The position numbers were made by a program, and so were the translations under genes. A model generated the notes under the pieces. The model was not told the DNA's origin. It made no database searches and saw only the letters and a program-made list of their open reading frames with translations. From assembly GCF_030272615.1 (NCBI RefSeq), contig NC_081412.1, positions 140,476,747 to 140,536,746 on the forward strand: a stretch of 60,000 nucleotides of DNA. Reading direction: 5' to 3'. The DNA is from Cryptomeria japonica (lineage: Eukaryota > Streptophyta > Pinopsida > Cupressales > Cupressaceae). This document shows positions 25,499-37,780 of this stretch, piece after piece; position 1 is the first letter of the stretch; every line of letters starts with the position of its first letter.

Positions 25499-26689
25499 TG
25501 TAGTACCCCTATTCGTTTGAACTTAGTAGACTCATATTTAATTATTATTTACTTTCAGTGGATACATTACCATTATGTGTTATTCAGATTTATATGTCAT
25601 TATTTCATTCTTTATCTGGATATGAGATGCATAATTTATTTGCAGTATTTCAGTACTTATGATTTATGAGGATTATTGCTATGTACTGACACTTTACTTT
25701 ATTTATGCAATGTGAAATTATATGTTGTGTGTCTGTGAGTGTATTGGATGCAAGGGGATGATTTTCCTTCACTCATTCTGGTGAGACAGGGAACGTCGCA
25801 ATTCTCCTACATCAGTGTGTATGCCATGCTTTCTATATTGTATATATGCATATGTGGTTTGGTGATGCAGGATTTTGCAGGTGGGTGAACTCACAATAAT
25901 GGTTCCCACTTTTTTTCCACTTTTGACACTGAGATGAACAATTTTAAAATAATCTTCAACTTCCGACAACTATAACTTTTAAACTATTAAGAATTTGAAG
26001 ATGATGTAAATTAGTGATTTGTATCATTTTGTCTGTAAGTTCTATATATATATTTTTCAAATTTTTTTGAAGTATTTAAAAAAAAAAAATCTCATCTCCC
26101 TAGAAAAGTAGTTTTTCTTACAGCAAACTACATTTTTTAAGAGTGATGTGCCTCCCGAAATGCATAACTTTTTTTTTTTATAAATGATAAAAACTCAATT
26201 CTTTCGAATTTTGGTTTGTAACATCAATATCCAGGGCTTGCAGTTGGTTTGATAGCAATATGTTAAATATTTTTCATTTTATTAAGTTTTGAAATCCGAC
26301 TAATTATATTTTAGACATAGATGTACGTTTGAACACACAACTTGTTCTATATATATTGAAATTCAATTTTATTTTTTTTGTTAGAAAGAAGACATCAATA
26401 CCTAGGACATGGATATTTTTCAGAATTTTTTTGAATTAGTTTACTATTTTTCCCAGTGCATTGAATAGAGAAATTTTTGTTCGGTGAAAAACCTATGTTT
26501 CGTAAAATTAAAAAAACAAGTTCATAATAAACTCAATGTGTAGTAAAATTATAGTAATTGGAAAGCTTTCTTCGAGGAATACAATAATACATTTTGGGTT
26601 GTCAAGATCATTCCATTTGAGACATCAACCAGATGTTTGAAGGCCAAAAATCTGTAAAAAAATGTAGAAAGCTTCAGAGAAGTGTTAAA

Positions 26690-26915
26690 AAAGGGGTTCG
26701 AACGAAGGGGGGTTCGAGCGAACCCCCCATTTTTAGGGGGTTTGAATGAAGGGGGGTTCGATCGAACCCCCCCAATATAATTGAAAAATGACATAAATGA
26801 GCATTAAAAGTGCTTCGCTCGAACAAGGGGGTTCGAGCGAAGTGGGGGCTTCACTCGAATCCCAAAGGGTAGTCCATTCGAACACCCCCACTTCGCTCGA
26901 ACCCCCCTTAAAAAA
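26690..26915. repeat. Cluster of GC-rich palindromes in the solo LTR
   Basis: Contains a 10 bp stem GGGGGGTTCG/CGAACCCCCC with a 2-base loop at 26,707-26,728, and a perfect 22 bp palindrome with the same arms at 26,751-26,772. It also has a larger stem with arms of about 23 bp (26,825-26,847 and about 26,886-26,909, core GGGTTCGAGCGAAGTGGGG and its complement). The motif GTTCGAGCGAA or its complement recurs at least six times. Confidence 0.85.
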
Positions 26916-28420
26916 AAATTCTCCACTTTCACCAATTTCCTTCGTTGGTAAAAGTGGGAACCATTAATGTGGAATAGCCCAGGTACAAGTACCGGGTAGG
27001 TACGGGGTATCATCTCCACCTAGCTTCACAGGTTTGAGCGTGCCTTATATTCGTCCGATGGAAGTGGAGGGGGTAGTAGTTGACCCTATTTTACTCAGTT
27101 ACACTCTTGTGAGTGTTGTCAGTTGGTCGTCCTGTCAGTTTGTTCGGCCTTCGTGTATTGTCGTTTGACTTTTTCTGAGTCTTTGCTTGGGGTTTGTTCA
27201 GTTTGTGTGTTTTAGTGGATTTAATTAATTAATTAAATTTATGGAGTTATCTCATAGTTGGTATTTTTGAATTATGTATTTTATGCATTGAGACTATAAA
27301 TTTAATTAATTAAAAGGAAGTTATTAAATGAAGTTGCAATCTACATGATATTGGAAATATATTTTATTTAAATTTTAGTGAAAAATAAATTAGATTAATT
27401 TCATTTATTGTTTCCTAGAATTTTAAATAAATAAAAGAATAAATAAATTAATAAAAGAATTAATTAGAATTGAAGTATTGCTTTAATTTCTTTATTTAGA
27501 AAATTAATTAATTTGCATGAGAAAAGAAAAGAAAAAAAAATGATTTTTAATTATTGCATGTTAACTTATCCTTTGTTAGAAAATTAGAAAATAAAATAAA
27601 ATTATTTTTAATTACTAAAATTAAATATTAGGGTTTTTTGTGAAAAATATATGCAACCTAGAATTTTAGTTTAAAAGGGGAATAGGTCTTTATTTGAGGG
27701 AGACATAGGAAACAAGTCAGGGATTTAGGTGAAGAGAAATTTATTTGGAAGCTTGTTAAAGGATTGGTTCTTTTCTACAAATTTTCTTCCAGGAAAGCTA
27801 TACCAGGTTGGGTGGCTTCTTTTGATTGTTTGTTTTAAAAAAAATATTTCTATTTCTTCTTCTTTTTGAATAATGTGTGTGTTAAGATGTTTGTCAAATC
27901 TAAAATCCTGTCTGATTCTTGGCTAAAGTCCATTACTGAATTTAATTTCTAGTTTATGGAAAGGAGTTATTTCTGGGTGTTTTCAGATTAAATTTTGAGA
28001 AAATTGGGAAAAGTTATTATGGCAATTTTTTCCAAGATTTTTATTGTGCTTGAAAATTGCCAGATTTGGAAGGAATGAAATTTACTAGGGAAAATATTCC
28101 CTCTTGTTTGATTTTTTTTCGATATTTGACTATGGCAGTCCTTTTTAATATTAGTGCATCCCTGTGAAATTGTTTATTTACTTTAAAAATAAATTTAATT
28201 ATTAATTAAATTTATTGGATTATTTAAGTTTAGGGGAAATTGTTTTATTTAATTATTTTTGGAAAAAAAAAATTGTATTAAACTCTTGGGAAATAAATTT
28301 TATTGGAAAATTGTACATTATAGTTTTTATGCTATTAATTTTTATTGGAGATTGGATATTATAGTTTATATGCTATTAAGATTATTTAAAAAAAAATTAA
28401 AAAAAATAAAATAAAAGTTT

Positions 28421-28471
28421 GGTAGCAGTGCTACCGCACGACAACATACTGCCCTAGGGTAGCAAGCTACC
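28421..28471. repeat. Paired small hairpins GGTAGC..GCTACC
   Basis: GGTAGCAGTGCTACC (28,421-28,435) and GGTAGCAAGCTACC (28,458-28,471) are two near-identical palindromes 22 bp apart, just after an A-rich tract. Confidence 0.7.
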
Positions 28472-28569
28472 AGATTTAAATTTAATCGCAGTTATACATT
28501 GCATTTCCTTTTGCTTGGCCACCGAAGTTTATAAGTTCGGATTTGTTTAATTTTTAATATGTTCAAAAG

Positions 28570-28570
<1 letters not shown>

Positions 28571-28606
<36 letters not shown>
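28571..28606. repeat. (TA)n microsatellite
   Basis: An uninterrupted TA dinucleotide run of about 35 bp within the solo LTR. Confidence 0.9.
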
Positions 28607-28610
<4 letters not shown>

Positions 28611-30373
28611 GCTGTGGTTTTAATTAGGTTATTTTGAAAAATAAATCTATTTCATAATTAGTGGAAACGAAAATTATTTCAAATTTAAATCTTCTTTTTA
28701 TCATATATTTTAATGTGATATAATTATATAATATTATATTTGAAGAATATACATATTATGTAATTATAATATATATATAATTTTAATTTTTAATTTAATT
28801 TAGATTATTGATATAGTCTAATCGGATCTGTTTGTTAATAAATTATGAACATATACATTAGGAGATTAATTTTTATGTGATTGTTTAAACTTTATTGGAC
28901 AAATGACAAAATTGAATTCTTTGCATTAATATAGTAGTATTTTCTTATTGTCTAGAAAATCTTTAATTGCAAGTTGTTTATGCTTTTGGCTATTTAAAGA
29001 AAAGATTGCTTGTATTAGGATCTTGTGTAAACGGTATTTGTAGTCAAGCTTAATTTCGTTGCAATCTTGGTTGAGTTGTCATTATGTCCTATGTTTTTAT
29101 ATCTCCTTGGTCAAGTGTTGTTGTATAACCCCGTTGATGTGAGCCATTGTGTGTTTTGTTCCAAATGGTCAATCCTGGGTTAGTGATTGTGTATCCTTCA
29201 CCTGTGGTTTGTCAGGATTAGATATGGCTATTTGTTTTGCCATAGAGTTCTAGTAGAGAGACCTTTCCTGTTAGTGTCCTATGAGAGAGAGTGGCTTTTG
29301 AGCGGGGGCCGCGCCCGAAGTGGATGGCAAGATAACCCGTCGAAAGTCAGTTAAGAAGTGATAACCTAAAAATTGATTAGGGGGGTGGGTAGATTAAATA
29401 TTAATTAAAATAATGTACCTCGTGCATAGGTGAGTGCTAGTACAAGGCTCATAATGTTGCGAGAAGGCCTGGAATGGAAAACTTACCACCTTGTCTTCAC
29501 GAAAAGATTGGTAGGGTCCTCATGAGATTTAAATGGAGCCAGAGGTTTGGGAGAGGTTACCAGGATAACCCAAGATGGGGGCCGGGACCTATGGAGGCCT
29601 ACCATGGTAACCACCGTAAGACATGCGACGACACTCTCTCCTTAGAGTCACTAGTGTTTGTGAGTTGAGTCACATGGATGTTTTGCGGAGTCTTGTAGTT
29701 CTTTCGTACTTGTCTTATTTTGCTTGCTTGAGGGTTTTCTACTATCTCCTAGCACGGTGGGGTGGTTCCATTTCGGGATCACATGGTCGGGTGGTAGTGC
29801 CACTTCCCATCGGATGTTCTGGATTGTATCATCAGGCAAGGAAAAACTTCACTAGTGTTTCTTGGTTCATGGTTCATGTACCAGCTCACGTTCGTGATCA
29901 TTGTTCAATTGAGACCTTGTGGTCATTGTATCAGACTTTTATGTAACCTTGATATTGTATCTTTGTAATCCGTGGTATTATTGGAAGCCATGTAATTATG
30001 GATATTGTAATATTATGTTAGTGCAATTTATGTTAATTCAGTTGCTTTGGTCTTATGTATAGATGGTTTATGGATAAATAAATGCATTGAAATACTTTGA
30101 TTTGTTCATTATGGAATTTAGATGTATGTGTAGTTTTAAACTTAAGAATTTCATTTATCTAATTAAATAGACAATTGGATTAACCATGGTGTTAATATAA
30201 TCTATGAATTAATCTTCGTTGGTAACCCTTTGGAAACCGTGTGTTAGACTTTTGCTGTGTTATTAAACGTGCAATGGTTATAATTAATGCAATTAATCTT
30301 TAAAAAAAAAAATTTCACCCTTTAGTTGCCTAGTTGTGTTGTTTTCCTCTAGGGTTCCTGGCGGGGCATTACA

Positions 30374-31371
30374 CACTGCCTAGAGCTCACTGCTCAAAAG
30401 ATGTTTGCCTGAAAGGCTACAACCCTCAGGGAAGTCTCACTAACTTACAAAATTATTTGGACTACAATCTAGAAGAGGTGAATTGCAATGATAGTATCTA
30501 AAAATGCCTGATGACAGTTCCGATTAAGCACAATTGTTTGCTCTGCAACAAAATTCTCACCTCAACACTTCACTGAATGATAAATATCTTGTTCAGACAT
30601 TCAAATCTCTCTGATAATGTAGACACTATATCAATACCTAAAATAAATGAATATCTCATCTATATATACAAATCGTCAACATTTATAACAAGGTCGGCTA
30701 AACCCTCAATTCTCAACTCACAATTAAAAAAATTACATTATACGATACAAAGATCAACCACCAGACCAATATAATGATTTAAATTACATAGCATGGACCT
30801 AATTCAAATTCCCAAACGATCACATTCACCGAAAATCACACCAAGATCAACCACAACATGCTACACCACAAAAAAATTGTATAACACGAAAATCATCACC
30901 GGTTCATAGAAATCACCAAAAACTTGCACAACGATCAATGCAGATCGCCAAAACAAATAGGACACAACTAGGAAACACTAGCACACATGGTAGAATCATC
31001 TGGAACAGTTGCACCAACACCCTCTTTTCAAATCTTCATCGGTCAACGACTAGAAGTTCAAGAACACAACCAATCAGCAACTGTCACAAAGAAAGATAGC
31101 TTGCGGAGCACTAAATCACGAACCATCTGAAATGAAGATACACAAGACTATCCAAGACAATATCCCAAAATATCAACACAAGATTTGATCACATCGGAAT
31201 ATACCGGAGGAAATACTAGTCTGCAAAATAGTGATCAACAAAACCAAACTGCAAAACGGATTACAAAATTTCGCCAAACTTACTGGAATAAATCATAGGA
31301 ATATGTTGACATCAATGACAACAACTTATCCTAACAACAACAATGAACAACTATATCCAAAAACTCCAACA
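30374..31371 (-). repeat. Copia G 5' LTR, second part (U3 side)
   Basis: It continues G's right LTR after the solo LTR and ends ACTCCAACA at 31,371, followed by the ATTGG duplication. It is collinear with 19,679-20,676. The last 608 bp (from 30,764) are copied again at 32,203-32,810 by the tandem duplication. Confidence 0.92.
30657..30670 (-). promoter_or_regulatory. Candidate TATA box in G 5' LTR
   Basis: The minus strand reads TGTATATATAGATG, conserved with 19,962-19,975. In element orientation this is the upstream LTR and so would be the promoter-bearing copy. It is inferred from sequence only. Confidence 0.45.
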
Positions 31372-31413
31372 ATTGGTGTAAAGTTTGACGATCCTATCTC
31401 AATCATGTGTGAG
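31372..31413 (+). pseudogene. Copia F RNase H continuation (42 bp)
   Basis: Reads IGVKFDDPISIMCE in frame with the TLKDIG at 19,400-19,414, reproducing the family's DIG..PISIMCDNTSAI motif. Similarity stops abruptly at 31,413 and the rest of RNase H and F's 3' LTR are missing. The piece is duplicated at 32,811-32,852. Confidence 0.8.
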
Positions 31414-32202
31414 TAGCTTTAGCTAATTATAGAAAAAATGTGGCCATTTTTTGTTCACCATCTTGGTTCTCTCAGCCACCTATTTACCAAATTTTTAATT
31501 TGTTTTAAAAAACATTAGGAGGTGCAAGCTCAACTTTTATATTTTTCGGCATGTTTCCACTTTGAAATTAGTAAAAAAATATATATATTCATTAGAAAAT
31601 AGTAAAAAACATCACTACATGTGTTAGCTATTTTTTACTAAAGTAGCTTTTGAAATAATAATAAAAAGAAACATTTTAAGGGGAGCACAATATATGTTAT
31701 ATTATTATTTTTGACTAGATTAGGAGCGATATGTGTGTTCCCCCTATTTGAGTCTCTTAATCACCACCATTTTAAAAAAAAAAGTTTAAAAAAATGATTA
31801 AAAAACCTACAATTCCCGCTTTTGTTGTCTCTACAAATTTTGATTGTTAGAATTATCTTCAATTTCTCATCCTAGACCAGTTTTTGTTTTTCAAATAAAA
31901 TGTGGCCACTTAAGACCTTTTTTGCTCCCCAATTTCTCTACCTATAAAATAAGAATGTAAACATTTGTATGTAATGCAATAACATTTAACTATTCTACCC
32001 CTCATGGGTCTACACCTTAAGAACTATCTTGCAACCATTAAAGTGCTAGAATTAACCAAGAGACCAATGGAAAGAATCATAAAAATATTGGTAACAATTA
32101 GCTATAGACTATGTGTTGCTACCGTGTATCTTTTCACAAAAGTGTAAATCAAGGGCCCTTTTAATAATTGTAGGTTATTATAATAGAAAGGAAATAACAC
32201 CA
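31414..32202 (+). repeat. Anonymous repeat module alpha, copy 1
   Basis: AT-rich, with no coding signal. It contains an imperfect hairpin AGGGGAGCACA (31,679-31,689) with TGTGTTCCCCCTA (31,733-31,745). It is also found at 32,853-33,640 and 35,270-36,115, and inverted at about 58,340-58,870. Family unknown. Confidence 0.8.
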
Positions 32203-32852
32203 GACCAATATAATGATTTAAATTACATAGCATGGACCTAATTCAAATTCCCAAACGATCACGTTCACCAAAAATCATGCCAAGATCAACCACAACACGC
32301 TACACCACAAAAAAATTTTATAACACGAAAATCAGCACCGGTTCATAGAAATCACCAAAAACTTCCACAACGATCAATGTGGATCGCCAAAACAAATAGG
32401 AAACAACTAGGAAACACTAGCACGCATGGTAGAATCATCTGGAACAGTTGCACCAACACCCTCTTTTCAAATCTTCATCGGTCAACGTCTAGAAGTTCAA
32501 GAACACAACCAATCAGCAACTGTCATGAAGAAAGATAGCTTGCGGAGCACCAAATCATGAACCATCTGAAATGAAGATACACAAGACTATCCAAGACAAT
32601 ATCCCAAAATATCAACACAAGATTTGATTACATCGGAATATACCGGAGGAAATACCAGTCTGCAAAACAGTGATCAACAAAACCAAACTGCAAAACGGAT
32701 TACAAAATTTCGCCAAACTTACTGCAATAAATCACAGGAATATGTTGACATCAATGAGAACAACTTATCCTAGCAGCAACAATGAACAACTATATCCAAC
32801 AACTCCAACAATTGGTGTAAAGTTTGACGATCCTATCTCAATCATGTGTGAG

Positions 32853-33640
32853 TAGCTTTAGCTAATTATAGAAAAAATGTGGCCATTTTTTGTTCACCAT
32901 CTTGGTTCTCTTAGCCACCTATTTACCAAATTTTTAATTTGTTTTAAAAAACATTAGGAGGTGCAAGCTCAACTTTTATATTTTTCAGCATGTTTCCACT
33001 TATTCATTAGAAAATAGTAAAAAACATCACTACGTGTGTTAGCTAATTTTTACTAAAGTAGCTTTTGAAATAATAATAAAAAGAAACATTTTAAGGGGAG
33101 CACAATATATGTTATATTATTATTTTTGACTAGTTTGGGAGCGATATGTGTGTTCCCCCTATTTGAGTCTCTTAATCACCACCATTTTTAAAAAAATAGT
33201 TTAAAAAAAATGATTAAAAAACCTACAATTCCCGCTTTTGTTGTCTCTACAAATTTTGATTATTGGAATTATGTTTAATTTCTCATCCTAGACCAGTTTT
33301 TGTTTTTCAAATAAAATGTGGCCACTTAAGACCTTTTTTGCTCCCCAATTTCCTTGCACTTACCTTAAACTATTATTCTACCTATAAAATAAGAATGTAA
33401 ACATTTGTATGTAATGTAATAACATTTAACTATTCTACCCCTCATGGGTCTACCTTAAGAACTACCGTGCAACCATTAAAGTGCTAAAATTAACCAAGAG
33501 ACCAATGGAAAGAATCATAAAAATGGTGGTAACAATTAGCTATAGACTATGTGTTGCTACCGTGTATCTTCTCACAAAAGTGTAAATCAAGGGCCCTTTT
33601 AATAATTGTAGGTTATTATAATAGAAAGGAAATAACACCA
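32853..33640 (+). repeat. Anonymous repeat module alpha, copy 2
   Basis: The duplicate of 31,414-32,202 within the 1.44 kb tandem. It lacks the 24 bp stretch after TTTCCACTT present in copy 1 and keeps a TTGCACTTACC stretch that copy 1 lost. Confidence 0.85.
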
Positions 33641-35265
33641 AATGTGACTACTAGACAAATAATCCATTCTTAGAATAAAGTATGAAATAATATGTCATAT
33701 AGATATATAGATCATTCCAACTTGTTACAAATACCAATTAAACATGTGGTCCACATCAATGAATTAACAAAGATAAGAAAGATGAAAATTAGAGATAAAT
33801 AGCTAAATGGTAGCAAGATTGCAACTTGGAAAGATAAACTATCTAGAAAATAATACTAAAAATGTACATCAAGACGTGGAGGTAAATAAAAATTAGATTA
33901 CTATAATTTTTTGGTGATAAAAGATTGCCTACAAACTTGAGTACCCCTACACCATCAACTAGAAAGAATTGAACTAAATTGTATAGAAAGACCAAATCTA
34001 ATTCATAAGAACTTAAAATTGCATCTTAATAATATATATTTATACTAGATAGGCATTTAAATTAGTTACATTGTGTCATCATAAATTTGTACCTGACATT
34101 AAAAGACTTGACTACCACTAAGATAAGTCTAGAATATCCTCTCTTACTTTGAAACTAGCCCATTTCACTTATCAACATAACCTCTCTTAAAAACATTATA
34201 AATTAAAAGAATAGTCAAGCGAGTTTAAGATTCCACATCAATAATAACATACACAACCTCAAACAAACAAAACTACATTGTGTGTACCTTTTCTAGACCA
34301 AGCAATACAATGTAGCTTTATGCACGACAACTATATAGGAATTAATCCTAAAAGTGGACATCAAAACTTAAAGGGAAAATAAAAAAATAGATTACAATTA
34401 TTTTGGGTGATGCAAGATTGTCTAAAGGCCTGAATAGTCCAATATCATCAACTAGAAAGCATCTAAACCAAATCATATAAAAAGATCAAACCTAACTCAT
34501 AAGCACTCCAAATTACATCTTAATAATATATTAGGCTTGCATTTATATGAATTGCATTGTATCATCATATACTTGTACTTATCATATAAAAAATTGACTA
34601 CTACTAAAATAATTCTAGAATATCCTTTCTTACTTTGAAACTAGCCCTATTGTGATTTTAATATTCCACATCAATAATGACATACACAACCTTAAACAAA
34701 CAAGGCCACATAGAGTGTATCTTTCCTAAATCCATATAATGTGGCTTTGTGCACAAGATCACATAGTGTGTGTCTTTTGTAGACAAATCCATACAATGCA
34801 ATTTCGTACATAAGACCATATTGCCCATGCCTTTCTTTTTTTTGTTTTTGTTTTTGAATTTTCAATTATTTTGATGCAAGTTATGTGATGCGTACAAACA
34901 AATGTTTGATTTTCAAGATGCATACACACCAAATAATCATTTAAAAAAATACTTACAACAATAAATTACACAACTTCTAGTACTCACTCTTAACTATATT
35001 TCTACCAAAGAATTTTTCAAAATACTAAATGCAACTCTAACTTTTTTAACACACACACTAGACACTATGTTATGTTTTGCTAGAAGGAATAGGAACACTT
35101 TTGTGTTTGAAATATTTGACCCCTTTAATCTTATCTTTTTTTATAAAACTTTAGTAGTTTAGAAAATAGATTGAGAGTACTACGATTCTTGTTCCTTTTT
35201 TAATCTTTAAATTTTGAGTGCATGAGTCTCAAACTGGTCCTCCAAGCTTAGGCTTAGCCAATTTC
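33641..35265. repeat. Module beta, copy 1, with internal 490 bp repeats
   Basis: Non-coding AT-rich DNA. Two internal units of about 490 bp (33,830-34,320 and 34,320-34,800) share landmarks such as CATCAACTAGAAAG (33,953 and 34,446) and CTTACTTTGAAACTAGCCC. Each ends in 57 bp-type minisatellite sequence. It is paired with a second alpha-beta block about 2.47 kb downstream. Confidence 0.8.
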
Positions 35266-35269
35266 AGGA

Positions 35270-36115
35270 AAAAAAAGAAAATAAAGTGGCCACTTATACC
35301 CCCCTTTTGTTGATCATCTTGGTGCACTTACCATCTATTTCCCAACATTTTTAATTAGTTTTCAAAAAAGATAGGGGGCGCAAGCTCAACTTTTTATTTT
35401 TCAACATGTTTCTACTTTGAAATTAGTTAAAAACACATATATTCATTCAAAATTAGAATAAAAAATCAAGCATAAACTACATATGGTAGCTGATTTTTTA
35501 CTAAAGTGGATTTTGAAATAATAATAAAAAAGATACATTTTAAGGGGAGCACACCAGATGCTATATTATGCTTTTTTTGACTAAATTAGGAGCACTTTGT
35601 GTGCTCCCCCTATTTGAGGGTCTTAATCTTCAATATTAAAAAAAAATAGTTTAGAAAATTGATTCAAAGAACTACAACTCTCGCTTTGATTGCCTCTTCA
35701 ATTTTGAGTGTTACAACTATCTTCAATTTCTCATCCTAGATCAATTTTTGTTTTTCAAATAAGAGGTGGCCACTTAAGGACCTCTTTTGATCCCCAATTT
35801 CCTTGCACTCACCTTCAAATATTACTTTACCTATAAAATAACAAAGTAAACATTCCTATGTGACATATAAGAAATGCAATAATAACATTAACTATTCTAG
35901 CCCTCATGGTTCTACACCTTAGGCACTACCTTGCAACCATAATAAATAATAATGTGCTAAAATCAACTAAGAGACCAATGGAAAGAATCATTAAAAAAAT
36001 TGGTAAGTACATGAGCTATAGAGTATATGTGTTTCTACCTTGTATTTTTTCACAAAAGTGTAAATCAATGGCCCCTTTATTAATTGTAGGTTCTTGTAAT
36101 AGAAAGGAAATAATA
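35270..36115 (+). repeat. Module alpha, diverged copy 3
   Basis: Matches 32,870-33,640 at an offset growing from 2,409 to 2,479 bp. It holds a perfect 11 bp hairpin GGGGAGCACAC (35,544-35,554) / GTGTGCTCCCC (35,599-35,609). It is clearly older than the 1.44 kb duplication. Confidence 0.82.
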
Positions 36116-37120
36116 GAAAATATGACTACTATTTGAATAATTCATTCTTAGTATAAAGTATGAAATTAAAATGTCATATAGATATTTCTACCATTCCAAT
36201 TTGTTACAAATTCCAATTAAACATGTGGTCCACATCAATGAACTAACAAAGATGAAAAAGATGAATATTAGAGATGAAAAACTAAATAGTACCAAGATTA
36301 CAACTTGGAAAGATAAACTATCTAGGAAATAATACTAAAAATGTACATCAAAACTTAGAGAAAAAAAAAATAGACTACAATATATTTTGGTGATGCAAGA
36401 TTGCCTGAGTACTCCTACACCATCAACTAGAAAGCATCTAACTAAATTGTATAGAAAGACCAAATCCAATTCATAAAAAATCAAAATTGCATCTCAATAA
36501 TATATATTTTTAGTAGACTTGCATTTACATCAGTTGCATTGTGTCACCATGAACTTGCACTTGACATTTAAAGGCTTGACTACCACTAAGATAAGTCTAG
36601 AATATCCTCTCTTACTTTGAAACTACCCCATTGCACTTATCAACATAACCCTCTGCTAAAAAAAATATAAGATAAAAGAAAAGTCAAGTGAGTTTAAGAT
36701 TCCACATCAATAATAACATACATAACCTCAAACAAACAAAACCAAATAGTGTGCGCCTCTCCTAGACCAAGAAATACAATGTAGCTTTGTACACAACAAC
36801 TATCTAGGAAACAATCTTAAAAATGCACACCAAAACTTAGAGGGAAAATAAAAAATTAGATTATTATTATTTTGGGTGATACCAGATTGTCTATAGGCTT
36901 GAATACCCGTACATCATCAACTAGAAAGCATCTAAACTAAATCATATAAAAGACCAAATCTAATTCATAAGCACTCAAAATTACATCTTAATAATACATA
37001 TTTATATTAGACTTGCATTCACAATAACTGCATTGTATTATATAATTGTGCTTATCATTTAAAAACATGACTACTACTAAAATAAATTCCACATCAATAA
37101 TGACATACACAACCTTAAAC
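36116..37120. repeat. Module beta, copy 2
   Basis: Matches 33,641-34,650 at a steady offset of about 2,465-2,480 bp, including ACATGTGGTCCACATCAATGA (36,222 against 33,742, allowing one base) and two internal units of about 490 bp. No coding signal. Confidence 0.82.
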
Positions 37121-37780
37121 AAACAAGACTATATAGAGTGTATCTTTCCTAGACAAAGCCATTTAATGTGGCTTTGTGCATAGGACCACATAGTGTGTGT
37201 CTTTCATAGACTTAGCCATACAATATAGTTTTATGCATAAGACCATATAGTTCGTGCCTTTCCTAGACAAAGCTAACAATGCGATTTTGTGCACAAAACC
37301 ACATAGCGCGTTCCTTTCCTAGACCGAGCCATACAAAATGATTTTGTACACAACTTGATAGTCATAGAGAAACTTTTTTGGCATTGTGCACAAGACCACA
37401 TAGTGTGTGTCTTTCGTAGACAAAGCCATACAATGTGATTTTGTGCATAAGACCATATAGTCCATGCCTTTCCTAGAGAAAGCCATACAATGTGGCTTTG
37501 TGCACAAGACCACATACAATGTGCCTTCCTAGACTGCGCCATACAAAATGATTTTGTACACAACAACAATAGTCATAAAGAAACTTTTTTGGCTTTGTGC
37601 ACAATGCCACATAGTGTGTGTCTTTTGTAGACAAAGCCATACAATGCCATTTTGTGCATAAAACCATATAGTTTGTGTCAATCCTAGACAACATAATACA
37701 TGCCTTTCCTAAACTAGGCCCCACAATACAACTTTCTAGATCACACAATACAACTTTCTACACAACAATAATCATAGAGA
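37120..37780. repeat. 57 bp minisatellite with higher-order structure
   Basis: About ten diverged copies of a 57 bp unit of the type ACCACATAGTGTGTGTCTTT .. AGCCATACAATGTGGCTTTG. A spacer TAGTCATAGAGAAACTTTTT recurs roughly every 215 bp (37,351; 37,568; 37,767). Two to three units also occur at 34,700-34,840. Cys-rich minus-strand ORFs here are by-products of the repeat. Confidence 0.85.

Larger units (their letters stand above)
25499..30373 (+). mobile_element. Solo LTR of 4,875 bp inside G's 5' LTR
   Basis: It begins TGTAGTACCCC, ends GGGGCATTACA, and is flanked by a perfect CACTG duplication (25,494-25,498 and 30,374-30,378). Removing it restores G's LTR without a gap. No second copy of its ends, PBS, PPT or pol lies within, so it is a solo LTR left by LTR-LTR recombination. 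Its 3' end (GGTTCCTGGCGGGGCATTACA) matches the LARD LTR end on the opposite strand (GGTTTCCTAGCGGGGCATTACA, allowing small differences). Together with similar length, this points to a related LARD-like family in the opposite orientation. No ORF in it resembles a known protein. Confidence 0.88.
19415..31371 (-). mobile_element. Copia G, full-length, split by a 4.9 kb solo LTR
   Basis: It has TG..CA termini, LTRs of 1,262 and about 1,263 bp (after removing the insertion), a PPT and an initiator-Met PBS. ATTGG flanks both sides (19,410-19,414 and 31,372-31,376). The interior of 4,552 bp (20,677-25,228) carries gag, protease, integrase, RT and RNase H in copia order on the minus strand, all decayed. 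The upstream LTR contains a nested solo LTR at 25,499-30,373. The LTR pair is visibly more diverged than the LARD pair, so G is older. Confidence 0.93.
30764..33640. repeat. Recent 1.44 kb tandem duplication (two copies)
   Basis: Copies are 30,764-32,202 (1,439 bp) and 32,203-33,640 (1,438 bp), nearly identical. Each holds the U3 end of G's LTR (608 bp), the 42 bp F fragment and module alpha. The three boundary sites share CACCA (30,759-30,763; 32,198-32,202; 33,636-33,640), which suggests slippage or unequal exchange at 5 bp of homology. Two gaps of about 24 bp distinguish the copies (near 31,565 and near 33,345). The duplication must postdate insertion of G. Confidence 0.92.

Noticed and set aside
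37273-37748. Cys/Trp-rich repeated-sequence ORFs on the minus strand
   Set aside because: A direct translation of the 57 bp minisatellite (57 is a multiple of 3, so frames stay open).
37120-37780. CRISPR-like array of short repeats
   Set aside because: Units are contiguous, diverged 57 bp tandem repeats without unique spacers, in plant nuclear DNA.
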